Positions 1 through 5,331 of a stretch of DNA of 5,331 nucleotides are shown in pieces. The stretch spans positions 1 to 5,331 of the forward strand of contig JAGMFA010000146.1 in the NCBI GenBank assembly GCA_023127875.1, read 5' to 3'. Below the pieces are notes generated by a model, which had not been told where the DNA came from, did not search any database, and saw nothing but the letters and a program-made list of their open reading frames with translations. Made by a program: the position numbers and the translations under genes. This stretch comes from Candidatus Zixiibacteriota bacterium (lineage in GTDB: Bacteria; Zixibacteria; MSB-5A5; SM1-73). The stretch's first letter is position 1. Each line of letters opens with the position of its first letter.

Positions 1-26
1 TCTCTGATCTGGATACTTGCTTCCAC
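1..26 (-). CDS. 5' end of an unidentified downstream gene (partial)
   Basis: A GTG at 26 reads leftwards off the window and gives only MEASIQIR. It is called because a strong Shine-Dalgarno sequence (AGGAGG, 36-31) lies four bases upstream and the frame stays open to the edge. It follows the accC stop by about 60 bases on the same strand with no terminator between, so it is probably the next gene of the same transcript. An alternative ATG at 55 in another frame is also open to the edge but has no convincing ribosome binding site. Eight residues are too few to identify a family, so no function is proposed. Confidence 0.45.
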
Positions 27-86
27 GTTTCCTCCTTTCTTTCTCGACGTACCATGAATTGCTCTGTTAAATTTGAACAGATTAAA

Positions 87-1454
87 TCAGGCTTTTTCAA
101 CCTCCTGTAATTGTTCCTTAAGCATCTCTTCAATTAAAGACGTGTTGAACTGGCCGCTTATGAATCTTTTGTCCCTCAGAATTTTTTTGTGAAACTCGAT
201 GGTGGTTGGAATTCCTTCAATGATGAACTCGTCCAAAGCTCTCCGGGCTTTTAAAATTGCCTCCTCCCTGCTTTTTCCATGTGCTATCAATTTGGCGATC
301 ATGGAATCGTAATAGGGAGGAATCTGATATTTGGCGTAGGCATGGGTATCCACTCTTATTCCATGACCTCCCGGAACATGGAAACTTTCAATCATTCCCG
401 GAGCAGGAAGAAATCCTTTCTGCGGATCTTCAGCGTTAATTCTGCATTCAATAGCATGTCCTTTCAGATAAATGTCATCTTGGGAAAGTCCCAGCTTCTC
501 TCCATAGGCTAACCGGATCTGCTCTTTGATCAGGTCCACATCCGTGACCTCTTCGGTAACCGGGTGTTCCACCTGGATACGGGTGTTCATCTCCATGAAG
601 TAAAAATTCTTGTCAAAATCTACAAGAAATTCCACGGTTCCCGCACCTTCATAGTTTACGCCTTTAGCACCTCTTACCGCCGCATCTCCCATTTTCTTTC
701 TAAGCTTTTCATCTACCACCGGGGAGGGAGACTCCTCCAAAAGTTTCTGGTGCCGCCTTTGCAGGGAGCAATCTCTTTCCCCCAGGTGAATTAAGTTTCC
801 GAAGCTATCCCCCAGAACTTGAATTTCGATGTGTCGGGGATTGGAGACATACTTTTCAATGTAGACTTCCGGGTTTCCAAAGGCAGCTTCCGCCTCTAAT
901 TTCGCCATCTGGAATCCCTTCTTTAGTTCCGCTTCATCTGCAGCCACGCGCATTCCTTTGCCCCCACCTCCGAATGAAGCCTTTATAATCACCGGAAATT
1001 CAATCTGGTGAGCCAAGCTCAATGCCATCTCCTCCGATTCCACCACCCCATCACTTCCCGGTATCACCGGAACACCCTCCTTCCTCATGGTATCTTTGGC
1101 CAGGGCTTTATCTCCCATAAGCCTGATGGTCTCAGAAGAAGGACCGATGAATTTTATATCACACGATTCACATATCTCAGCAAAATCGGGGTTTTCTGCT
1201 AAAAATCCGTATCCGGGATGGATGGCGTCGGCATTGGTGACTTCAGCCGCACTGATTATCCTTTTGGGATCTAAGTAGCTTTCCTGAGATTTGGCAGGAC
1301 CTATGCAGACGTCCTCATCTGCAAAGCGAACATGCAAGGATTGGGTATCTGCGTCGGAGAAGACCGCCACTGTGGCTATGCCCAACTCCTTGCAAGCCCG
1401 GATGATACGTAAGGCGATCTCACCCCGATTGGCAACTAATACCTTCTTAAACAA
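87..1454 (-). CDS. accC: Biotin carboxylase subunit of acetyl-CoA carboxylase
   Basis: AccC uses ATP and bicarbonate to carboxylate biotin on AccB, the first half-reaction of cytosolic acetyl-CoA carboxylase. The 455-residue length matches the family (about 450). The N-terminal domain opens with [14 protein letters not shown]. The ATP-grasp region shows K116, K158, the glycine loop GGGGKGM at 162-168, HQK at 235-237 and E275. The catalytic stretch [11 protein letters not shown] at 288-298 contains E288, N290, R292, Q294 and E296, and R338 follows in ECRINAEDP. All residues expected for activity are present. The start is a TTG at 1454, because GGGAG (1464-1460) lies five bases upstream and the protein then begins like known homologues. 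A TTG at 1466 would add four residues but overlaps that ribosome binding site. Separate carrier and carboxylase genes point to acetyl-CoA carboxylase; another acyl-CoA carboxylase is less likely. The gene lies about 76 bases after pilT, with no terminator between. Confidence 0.97.
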   Translation of the reverse strand: MFKKVLVANRGEIALRIIRACKELGIATVAVFSDADTQSLHVRFADEDVCIGPAKSQESYLDPKRIISAAEVTNADAIHPGYGFLAENPDFAEICESCDIKFIGPSSETIRLMGDKALAKDTMRKEGVPVIPGSDGVVESEEMALSLAHQIEFPVIIKASFGGGGKGMRVAADEAELKKGFQMAKLEAEAAFGNPEVYIEKYVSNPRHIEIQVLGDSFGNLIHLGERDCSLQRRHQKLLEESPSPVVDEKLRKKMGDAAVRGAKGVNYEGAGTVEFLVDFDKNFYFMEMNTRIQVEHPVTEEVTDVDLIKEQIRLAYGEKLGLSQDDIYLKGHAIECRINAEDPQKGFLPAPGMIESFHVPGGHGIRVDTHAYAKYQIPPYYDSMIAKLIAHGKSREEAILKARRALDEFIIEGIPTTIEFHKKILRDKRFISGQFNTSLIEEMLKEQLQEVEKA

Positions 1455-1459
1455 GAAAA

Positions 1460-1464
1460 CTCCC
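1460..1464 (-). promoter_or_regulatory. Ribosome binding site that sets the accC TTG start
   Basis: GGGAG on the minus strand, five bases before the TTG at 1454. It overlaps the alternative TTG at 1466, so it argues for the inner start, which gives the canonical [12 protein letters not shown]-terminus. Confidence 0.75.
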
Positions 1465-1530
1465 AACTAATTCTTTCAACTAAAGCTTCAGTCCGGAAAT
1501 TCTAAAACTACAGTCCTGAATAGCACATCT

Positions 1531-2655
1531 CTATTCTTCCGATCTCTGAGCGGTTTTTTCGAACTCATGCCATCCTCTGTCTGCGGCACCGGTGATTCCT
1601 TTTACTCTGAGCTCAAAGTCATCCGGATTGGTGGCTTGAGTTAAAGCCTCCTCATAAGAGATCATACCCCGCTTATAAAGATGCATGATGGACTGATCAA
1701 AGGACTGCATGCCATACTGGATAGCTCCGCTTTCAACCAATTCGACGATCAAAGGCGTTTTTAAAGGATCGACGATATACTCTTTGACCAGACCAGTATT
1801 TACCATCACCTCCACCGCAGGCACTCTACCTGGAGCGTCACATCGGGGCAAAAGCCTCTGGCAAACTATCCCCTTTAAGGTCGCAGATAAAAGCAGCCTG
1901 ATCTGCTGATGTTGATGCGGTGGAAAGAAGGAGATAATACGGTTTATGGTCTCCACCGCGTTCAAGGTATGCAGGGTGGTCAAAACTAAATGTCCGGTAT
2001 CGGCTGCTGTAAGAGCGATGGACATGGTCTCTAAATCCCTTATCTCTCCGACCAGGATGACATCCGGATCCTGACGCAAAGCGTGTCGTAGGGCGGTGAC
2101 AAAGGACTCCGTATCTCCTCCCAGCTCCCTTTGAGCGATTATGCTTTTCTTGTTTCGATGTATATACTCAATGGGATCCTCTACTGTCAAAACGTTTTCT
2201 GAGCGGGTGGAGTTGATGTGATCTATCATGGCCGCCAGAGTGGTAGATTTACCACTCCCGGTGGTACCGGTTAAGATGATCAAACCCCGCCGATTATCTG
2301 TCAGTTTTTTCAACACCGGAGGAAGATTCAACTCCTCAAAGGAAGGTATGACAGTATTTACCGCTCTGAGGGCAACTCCTACGGTGCCCCTCTGGCGATA
2401 GAAATTAATTCGAAAACGTCCCATTTTGGAAATGCTCAACGCCAAGTCTAATTCGTTTCTCTGTAAAAACCTCTTTTTCTGTTCCTCGGTGAGGATCTGA
2501 CCCATTGTTTCTTCCATGTCCTGGGGCGTTATAGGATCATCGGCGATAGGACGAAGGACACCATCGACACGTATCGTGGGCTTGACCCCGATCCTGAGAT
2601 GCAGGTCCGAAGCCTTGGTAGAAAGCACCTCTTCTAACATCTGCTTTAGCGTCAT
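1531..2655 (-). CDS. pilT: PilT/PilU-family type IV pilus retraction ATPase
   Basis: This is a hexameric secretion-type ATPase expected to act on the cytoplasmic face of the type IV pilus machine and to power pilus retraction (twitching, surface sensing, DNA uptake). Of 374 residues, the N-terminal PAS-like domain covers about 1-100 (KASDLHLRIG near the start). The motor domain has Walker A GTTGSGKST at 130-138, the Asp box TVEDPIEYIH at 157-166, Walker B ILVGEIRD at 200-207 with catalytic Glu204, and the His box TGHLVLTTLHT at 220-230. The motor looks intact. The C-terminal part lacks a clear AIRNLIRE motif (VKEYIVDP lies in its place). It has GMQSFDQSIMHLYKRG near 316-331, which resembles PilU more than classical PilT, and the length is also closer to PilU. 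The ATG at 2655 was chosen because AGGAGG lies seven bases upstream; the GTG at 2661 is too close to it. The gene sits between accB and accC. No other pilus gene is in the window, so the exact retraction role is inferred. Confidence 0.95.
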   Translation of the reverse strand: MTLKQMLEEVLSTKASDLHLRIGVKPTIRVDGVLRPIADDPITPQDMEETMGQILTEEQKKRFLQRNELDLALSISKMGRFRINFYRQRGTVGVALRAVNTVIPSFEELNLPPVLKKLTDNRRGLIILTGTTGSGKSTTLAAMIDHINSTRSENVLTVEDPIEYIHRNKKSIIAQRELGGDTESFVTALRHALRQDPDVILVGEIRDLETMSIALTAADTGHLVLTTLHTLNAVETINRIISFFPPHQHQQIRLLLSATLKGIVCQRLLPRCDAPGRVPAVEVMVNTGLVKEYIVDPLKTPLIVELVESGAIQYGMQSFDQSIMHLYKRGMISYEEALTQATNPDDFELRVKGITGAADRGWHEFEKTAQRSEE

Positions 2656-2662
2656 TATCACC

Positions 2663-2668
2663 CCTCCT
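2663..2668 (-). promoter_or_regulatory. Ribosome binding site of pilT
   Basis: A full AGGAGG on the minus strand, seven bases before the ATG at 2655. The spacing rules against the GTG at 2661 as start, since only one base would separate it from this site. Confidence 0.8.
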
Positions 2669-2722
2669 TTTCTTTAAAACTTATCTTTTGGCAAACTCCC
2701 GTGCGCCAAGAACCGATCCATC

Positions 2723-2766
2723 CGTTCAATCCGCCCGTCCGGGCGCCCGTCCGGGCGCTCAATCCG
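2723..2766. repeat. GC-rich tandem/palindromic repeat in the accB-pilT spacer
   Basis: A 12-base unit CGCCCGTCCGGG occurs twice head to tail (2732-2743 and 2744-2755), followed by another CG. Each junction forms a short hairpin (GCGCCC, four-base loop, GGGCGC). The block is bracketed by direct repeats CGTTCAATCCG (2723-2733) and CGCTCAATCCG (2756-2766), which differ at one position. It is much richer in GC than the adjoining DNA. There is no T-tract after it, so it does not look like an intrinsic terminator. Confidence 0.8.
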
Positions 2767-2805
2767 TTGACCGCTTTCTAACCATAACTTCGGCTGAAAT
2801 GAATC

Positions 2806-2869
2806 GAGTCTTGAGCTTTAAGTATCGAGAATTGAGTTTTAACTCAAATCTCAAGACTCAAATCTCAAA
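2806..2869. repeat. AT-rich inverted and tandem repeats downstream of accB
   Basis: A perfect 10-base inverted repeat, GAGTCTTGAG at 2806-2815 and CTCAAGACTC at 2850-2859, encloses a second one, TTGAGTT at 2832-2838 and AACTCAA at 2841-2847. The right part also contains a 14-base tandem repeat, ACTCAAATCTCAAG at 2842-2855 and ACTCAAATCTCAAA at 2856-2869. The accB transcript would fold here just after its stop codon. No T-run follows in the minus direction, so 3'-end protection, partial attenuation or a dispersed repeat are more likely than a classical terminator. Confidence 0.75.
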
Positions 2870-2875
2870 TCTGAC

Positions 2876-3367
2876 CTAAGCTGGTTCGATCAGAAATAGA
2901 CTCTGTCCAAATTCCACTGGCTTGCCATTTTCCACCAAAATCTTAGCCACCCGACCCGCCACCTCCGATTCTATCTCATTCATCAACTTCATGGCTTCGA
3001 TAATACAGACCATCTGCCCCACCACTATCTGTTGATTCAATTCCACGTAAGGTTTGGCATCCGGAGCCGGCGCCCGATAAAACGTTCCCACCATAGGAGA
3101 TTTTATGGGAACTAAGTGGTCGGTACCTTCCACCACTGTTTTTGCTATCTCCTGGGTGGGCGCCTGTGCTGGGGCAGGCGCAGCGGTAACTGCTTTAGGC
3201 TTTGTTTCTACTGTTATATTACTGGTTGGATTCTCCGAAGCTGGAATATTTGATTCTCTGGGCTTTTTGGAAATTCTCACCCTCTGCCCCCAACCCGACA
3301 CCTCCAGCTCACCAATATCTGATTCTTCCACCAACTTTATCAGTTTTCTGATTTTTGATACCCACAT
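2876..3367 (-). CDS. accB: Biotin carboxyl carrier protein of acetyl-CoA carboxylase
   Basis: AccB carries biotin between biotin carboxylase (AccC) and the carboxyltransferase (AccA/AccD) in the first step of fatty acid synthesis. It has 163 residues, near the usual 150-170. An N-terminal helix-rich segment (IRKLIKLVEESDIGELEV, 6-23) is typical of AccB. A Pro/Ala-rich flexible linker (about 57-75, APAPAQAPT) follows. The C-terminal biotinyl domain runs from about 86 to 161, with PMVGTFYRAPAPDAKP, which includes the AccB-type thumb. The biotinylation motif is EAMKLMNE with Lys127 as acceptor. The start ATG has AGGAGG (3381-3376) eight bases upstream. Nothing is missing. Upstream lie pepP and a separate promoter; downstream, a long repeat-rich spacer leads to pilT, so accB is unusually far from accC. 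The thumb and the N-terminal segment distinguish it from carriers of pyruvate or propionyl-CoA carboxylases. Confidence 0.97.
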   Translation of the reverse strand: MWVSKIRKLIKLVEESDIGELEVSGWGQRVRISKKPRESNIPASENPTSNITVETKPKAVTAAPAPAQAPTQEIAKTVVEGTDHLVPIKSPMVGTFYRAPAPDAKPYVELNQQIVVGQMVCIIEAMKLMNEIESEVAGRVAKILVENGKPVEFGQSLFLIEPA

Positions 3368-3374
3368 AACTTTT

Positions 3375-3390
3375 CCCTCCTTTTTGAGGG
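3375..3390 (-). promoter_or_regulatory. accB ribosome binding site inside a small hairpin
   Basis: On the minus strand CCCTC (3390-3386) and GAGGG (3379-3375) can pair around a six-base loop. The accB Shine-Dalgarno AGGAGG (3381-3376) lies partly in the loop and partly in the right arm. Pairing would partly hide the site. The stem is only five base pairs, so a regulatory role is inference. Confidence 0.4.
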
Positions 3391-3463
3391 TTCAAGTATG
3401 GGATGCAGAATGCAACTTTAAGACTTTCTCAATATCCAAAACATTTCTCTAAATTACATCTGG

Positions 3464-3492
3464 ACTATATCCAACAAAGTTATAACTATCAA
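3464..3492 (-). promoter_or_regulatory. Sigma70-like promoter for accB-pilT-accC
   Basis: Reading leftwards, -35 TTGATA (3492-3487) and -10 TATAGT (3469-3464) are each one base off consensus and are separated by the ideal 17 bases. The predicted start near 3457 gives an accB leader of about 90 bases. The promoter begins just after the pepP stop codon, in the only sizeable gap between pepP and accB. It could let the acc genes and pilT be expressed independently of the upstream pair. Confidence 0.6.
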
Positions 3493-3500
3493 ATACGATA

Positions 3501-4571
3501 CTACAGCTCAATTAGGTTCCTCTCTGACGTGGTCAAAACCTCACATCCTCTCTGGGTGATCAGAACATCATCCTCTATTCTTACTCCCCCCCAGTTGGGG
3601 ATATAGATCCCGGGCTCGATGGTGATCACCATTCCCGGTTCTAAAAGTAGTTTGTTTGTGGGATTTATTGCTGGATTGTCGTGTATCAAAACTCCAATCC
3701 CATGTCCCAAACCATGACCAAAATATTTCCCATATCCAGCTTTTTTGATCACGTCTCGCGCAATCTTATCCAGATCGCACGCCTTCATTTTGGACCGGGC
3801 TTTACTGATGGCACGTCCCTGAGCCTTTAAGACTGTGTTATACACCTGTTTTTGTTTTCCGTTTGCTTTCCCCACCACCACAGTTCTGGTCAAATCTGCG
3901 GTGTAGCCATCAAAGACCGCACCGAAATCCATGGTTACAAATTCGTTATTACCGATTCTTTTGCTGGATGCTACTCCATGCGGCAGGGCAGATCTTTTGC
4001 CTGAAGCCACGATGGTCTCATAATAGGGAGTGGAGGAACCGTATCTTTTCATTCGGTATTCAATCTCCGCAGAAATATCCAGCTCCCTTACTCCGGGTTT
4101 GATAAGATCAAGAATCTCGGAGAAAGCCCGGTCGGTTATCTTTATAGCCTTTCTTATCTTTTCAATCTCGCTTTTGTCCTTTTTTATTATAAGAGTTTCT
4201 ACCACTTTTTCCGTAGGAACTAAAATACAATCAGGCAAAAGGGCCTTGAGTCCTTGGTAAGTTTTGCAGTTTAAGTGGTCCGCCTCAAAGCCCAGTTTGA
4301 TTCTTTTGGCTTTGAGTTGAGGTAAATTTGAAAGTGAAGAAAAAAGATCTCTATCAGCTATCATCACCCTCATGTTTTTGACCTGTTCTTTTACTTGTTC
4401 CTTGTAACGAAAGTCGGTGAGGAAAATAGAGCTTTTCGGAGAGGCCAAAATCATCCCATTGGTGCCGCTGTATCCGGAAAGATACCTGACGTGGGGCAGG
4501 AAGGTAATTAGCAGAAAGTCCAAATTCTCTTTCAGCAAAATTCCTTGTAACTTTTTGATTCGATTTTTCAT
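3501..4571 (-). CDS. pepP: M24B metallopeptidase, Xaa-Pro aminopeptidase/dipeptidase
   Basis: This is a cytosolic, probably two-metal peptidase expected to cleave Xaa-Pro bonds at peptide N-termini. Its 356 residues fit the short bacterial Xaa-Pro peptidases (about 350-370). The creatinase-like N-terminal domain covers about 1-125. The pita-bread catalytic domain covers about 135-350 and shows all five metal ligands: D215 (MDFG) and D226 (TADLTRT), eleven residues apart as in the family, H290 (HGLGHGIG), E319 (TIEPG) and E333 (RIEDD). The accessory histidines H198 (LPHG) and H297 (LIHD) are also present. It should be active. The motifs do not firmly separate aminopeptidase P from prolidase (PepQ-type) specificity. 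The ATG has AAGGA (4582-4578) six bases upstream and lies 16 bases after the preceding stop, so the two genes are probably co-transcribed. A peptidase of this kind is a common neighbour of efp and accBC; here efp is absent. Confidence 0.93.
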   Translation of the reverse strand: MKNRIKKLQGILLKENLDFLLITFLPHVRYLSGYSGTNGMILASPKSSIFLTDFRYKEQVKEQVKNMRVMIADRDLFSSLSNLPQLKAKRIKLGFEADHLNCKTYQGLKALLPDCILVPTEKVVETLIIKKDKSEIEKIRKAIKITDRAFSEILDLIKPGVRELDISAEIEYRMKRYGSSTPYYETIVASGKRSALPHGVASSKRIGNNEFVTMDFGAVFDGYTADLTRTVVVGKANGKQKQVYNTVLKAQGRAISKARSKMKACDLDKIARDVIKKAGYGKYFGHGLGHGIGVLIHDNPAINPTNKLLLEPGMVITIEPGIYIPNWGGVRIEDDVLITQRGCEVLTTSERNLIEL

Positions 4572-4587
4572 GATATTTCCTTAGATT

Positions 4588-4872
4588 TTATTCATCCGGC
4601 TCTTTGGATTTTATGTTTCTTTTTGCAAACCCATGGATCTCCAGCTCAGTTATCCTCTTTTCTATTTGACCATCCGAAGGATTTCGCTTTTGTATTCTTT
4701 TGTAAATTTCTAAAGCCATCCAAATGTATCCTTGTGTTACATAAACCTCCGCCAAGCTTTTGGTCTCAAAGAAAATCTTCCTTTTCTTCCCAGACTCGTT
4801 GGAGGAAGAAAACGTTTCCTTTTTTTCATCTGAACTAAAGCGTTCACTATTTTCGACTGATGATGATTCCAA
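4588..4872 (-). CDS. Small protein of unknown function with one TPR-like repeat
   Basis: I do not recognise a named family. With a TTG start at 4872 the product has 94 residues. Residues 1-30 are rich in Ser, Glu and Lys and probably disordered. Residues 38-67 fit one tetratricopeptide repeat: L40, A41, Y44, G48, A53, Y57, I60 and P65 lie at the consensus positions (core AEVYVTQGYIWMALEIYKRI). A charged tail follows. No signal peptide or membrane segment is visible. A lone TPR suggests a protein-protein contact or dimerisation role, which is inference. A longer form from TTG 4932 (114 residues) is open, but that codon lies between the -35 and -10 of the predicted promoter, whereas 4872 has GGAGGG (4887-4882) about nine bases upstream. 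It appears to be the first gene of the transcript, 16 bases before pepP. Confidence 0.7.
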   Translation of the reverse strand: MESSSVENSERFSSDEKKETFSSSNESGKKRKIFFETKSLAEVYVTQGYIWMALEIYKRIQKRNPSDGQIEKRITELEIHGFAKRNIKSKEPDE

Positions 4873-4917
4873 AGAGCTTCTCCCTCCAAACGCCCCCTGA
4901 CCTTTCTGGTCGCAAAA

Positions 4918-4946
4918 ACGATAATATCTCAAGCTCTTTGTGTCAA
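4918..4946 (-). promoter_or_regulatory. Sigma70-like promoter at the head of the gene block
   Basis: Reading leftwards, a perfect -35 TTGACA (4946-4941), a 17-base spacer and -10 TATCGT (4923-4918, four of six consensus bases including the key TA and final T). An alternative -10, TATTAT (4926-4921), matches better but has only a 14-base spacer. Transcription would start near 4911, about 40 bases before the TTG at 4872. Two small palindromic stretches (4947-4957 and 4958-4967) lie directly upstream of the -35 and could be protein sites, but nothing more supports this. Confidence 0.5.
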
Positions 4947-5044
4947 GGGAAAATTTCCACGCCCGTGTAATGTGAGACTAAATCAAAATATCCAGAAGGG
5001 GTCTTTTGAAAAACAATACAAATTTGGCAGGCAGAGATGTCCGT

Positions 5045-5095
5045 CCTACCAGACAGCAATGGGTCACACTCGGTAGGCGGGGCTTCCAGCCCCGC
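5045..5095. repeat. GC hairpin element with CCTACC/GGTAGG arms
   Basis: CCTACC (5045-5050) and GGTAGG (5072-5077) form an inverted repeat around 21 bases. Next to it lies a perfect 7-base stem, GCGGGGC (5077-5083) and GCCCCGC (5089-5095), with loop TTCCA. No T-run follows on either strand, so it is not an intrinsic terminator. Its look is that of a short dispersed repeat, but only one copy is in the window. Confidence 0.65.
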
Positions 5096-5159
5096 ATTAG
5101 AAACAAAAGAGTTAATTTCCTCAAAAAGACATACTAAGGGGGAGTATATAATTGTTTAC

Positions 5160-5244
5160 ATCCCCCCTTTAGAAAAAGGGGGAAAGGGGGGATTCGTATA
5201 AATGCATACGCATTTGAAACTTGGGAAATCCCCCTTTGTCCCAA
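5160..5244. repeat. C-run/G-run palindromic repeat cluster
   Basis: A perfect 11-base inverted repeat, ATCCCCCCTTT (5160-5170) and AAAGGGGGGAT (5183-5193), encloses a 12-base loop ending in another G-run. A third arm, AATCCCCCTTT (5227-5237), can pair with the second instead (GGGGGATT 5187-5194 with AATCCCCC 5227-5234). The centre holds two overlapping small palindromes, CGTAT/ATACG (5195-5210) and AAATGC/GCATTT (5200-5215), which exclude each other. The whole can take alternative folds. It resembles the short C-run/G-run intergenic repeats seen in many bacterial genomes. Confidence 0.75.
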
Positions 5245-5277
5245 TAGTGTTGCGTTAAATAAAATCACGCCTTATAA

Positions 5278-5307
5278 CCTCCCCTAACCTCCTCGTATCA
5301 GGGGAGG
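5278..5307. repeat. CCTCCCCT inverted repeat
   Basis: CCTCCCCT (5278-5285) and AGGGGAGG (5300-5307) form a perfect 8-base inverted repeat around 14 bases, which include a further CCTCCTC that competes for the right arm. Another C-run (5320-5324) lies just beyond, close to the window edge, possibly the start of another element. Confidence 0.65.
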
Positions 5308-5331
5308 AACGCTCTATGTCCCCCTTGATAA

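Larger units (their letters stand above)
4947..5331. other. Gene-free upstream region containing short palindromic repeats
   Basis: I see no credible coding region on either strand over this stretch of about 385 bases. It carries several separate palindromic elements, listed individually, joined by ordinary AT-rich DNA. No RNA gene is recognisable. The nearest upstream gene lies outside the window. Confidence 0.7.

Noticed and set aside
257..1278. Several short plus-strand open frames opposite accC
   Set aside because: All overlap the conserved accC frame on the other strand and have no ribosome binding sites or recognisable motifs.
2659..2661. GTG start for pilT
   Set aside because: It is only one base from AGGAGG; the ATG at 2655 has proper spacing and begins like homologues.
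2806..2859. Intrinsic terminator after accB
   Set aside because: The stem-loop is real, but no T-run follows it in the minus direction, and the enclosed loop is long.
2732..2869. CRISPR array in the accB-pilT spacer
   Set aside because: The repeats are 12 and 14 bases, directly adjacent without unique spacers of regular size, and of two unrelated kinds.
3105..3452. Plus-strand open frame of 115 codons opposite accB
   Set aside because: It is antisense to a clear accB gene, and its Ala/Gly-rich part mirrors the Pro/Ala linker. It matches no recognisable family.
4588..4932. 114-residue form of the first gene from TTG 4932
   Set aside because: The codon lies between the predicted -35 and -10 and lacks a good ribosome binding site; TTG 4872 has GGAGGG upstream. 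Not excluded.
5077..5095. Intrinsic terminator
   Set aside because: Good GC stem, but neither strand has a T-tract directly after it.
5240..5260. Possible insertion sequence end near the TGTTGCGTTAAAT stretch
   Set aside because: No matching inverted end, target duplication or transposase fragment is visible in the window.

Overview
The window is one compact, fully minus-strand gene block from a bacterium. In transcription order (right to left) it holds: a small unrecognised protein with one TPR-like repeat, an M24B Xaa-Pro aminopeptidase, the biotin carboxyl carrier protein AccB, a PilT/PilU-type pilus retraction ATPase, biotin carboxylase AccC, and the first few codons of a further gene cut by the left edge. 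A type IV pilus motor and a multi-subunit acetyl-CoA carboxylase fit a diderm-type bacterium. The unusual order, moderate base composition and short G-run/C-run palindromes upstream suggest an uncultured or deep-branching lineage, but the phylum cannot be fixed from this sequence alone.

Right part (about 4933-5331): roughly 400 bases with no credible gene. It holds several short palindromic repeats, then a sigma70-like promoter (TTGACA, 17 bp, TATCGT) reading into the block. That promoter lies over the most upstream possible TTG start of the small protein and favours a start 60 bases further in. Middle (4588-2876): the small protein and pepP are separated by only about 16 bases, so they are probably co-transcribed. 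A second, stronger-looking promoter (TTGATA, 17 bp, TATAGT) lies between pepP and accB, and the accB ribosome binding site is part of a small hairpin. Left part (2875-1): an approximately 220-base spacer full of tandem and inverted repeats separates accB from pilT. pilT and accC follow, with no visible terminator before the next gene.

Functionally, AccB and AccC form the biotin half of acetyl-CoA carboxylase, the first committed step of fatty acid synthesis; the carboxyltransferase genes accA and accD are not in the window. The aminopeptidase is a familiar neighbour of accBC, but elongation factor P, often found between them, is absent. The notable departure is a pilus retraction ATPase gene lying between accB and accC. 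No wholly new system is evident. The best leads are this gene order, the structured spacer beside pilT, and the repeat cluster upstream.
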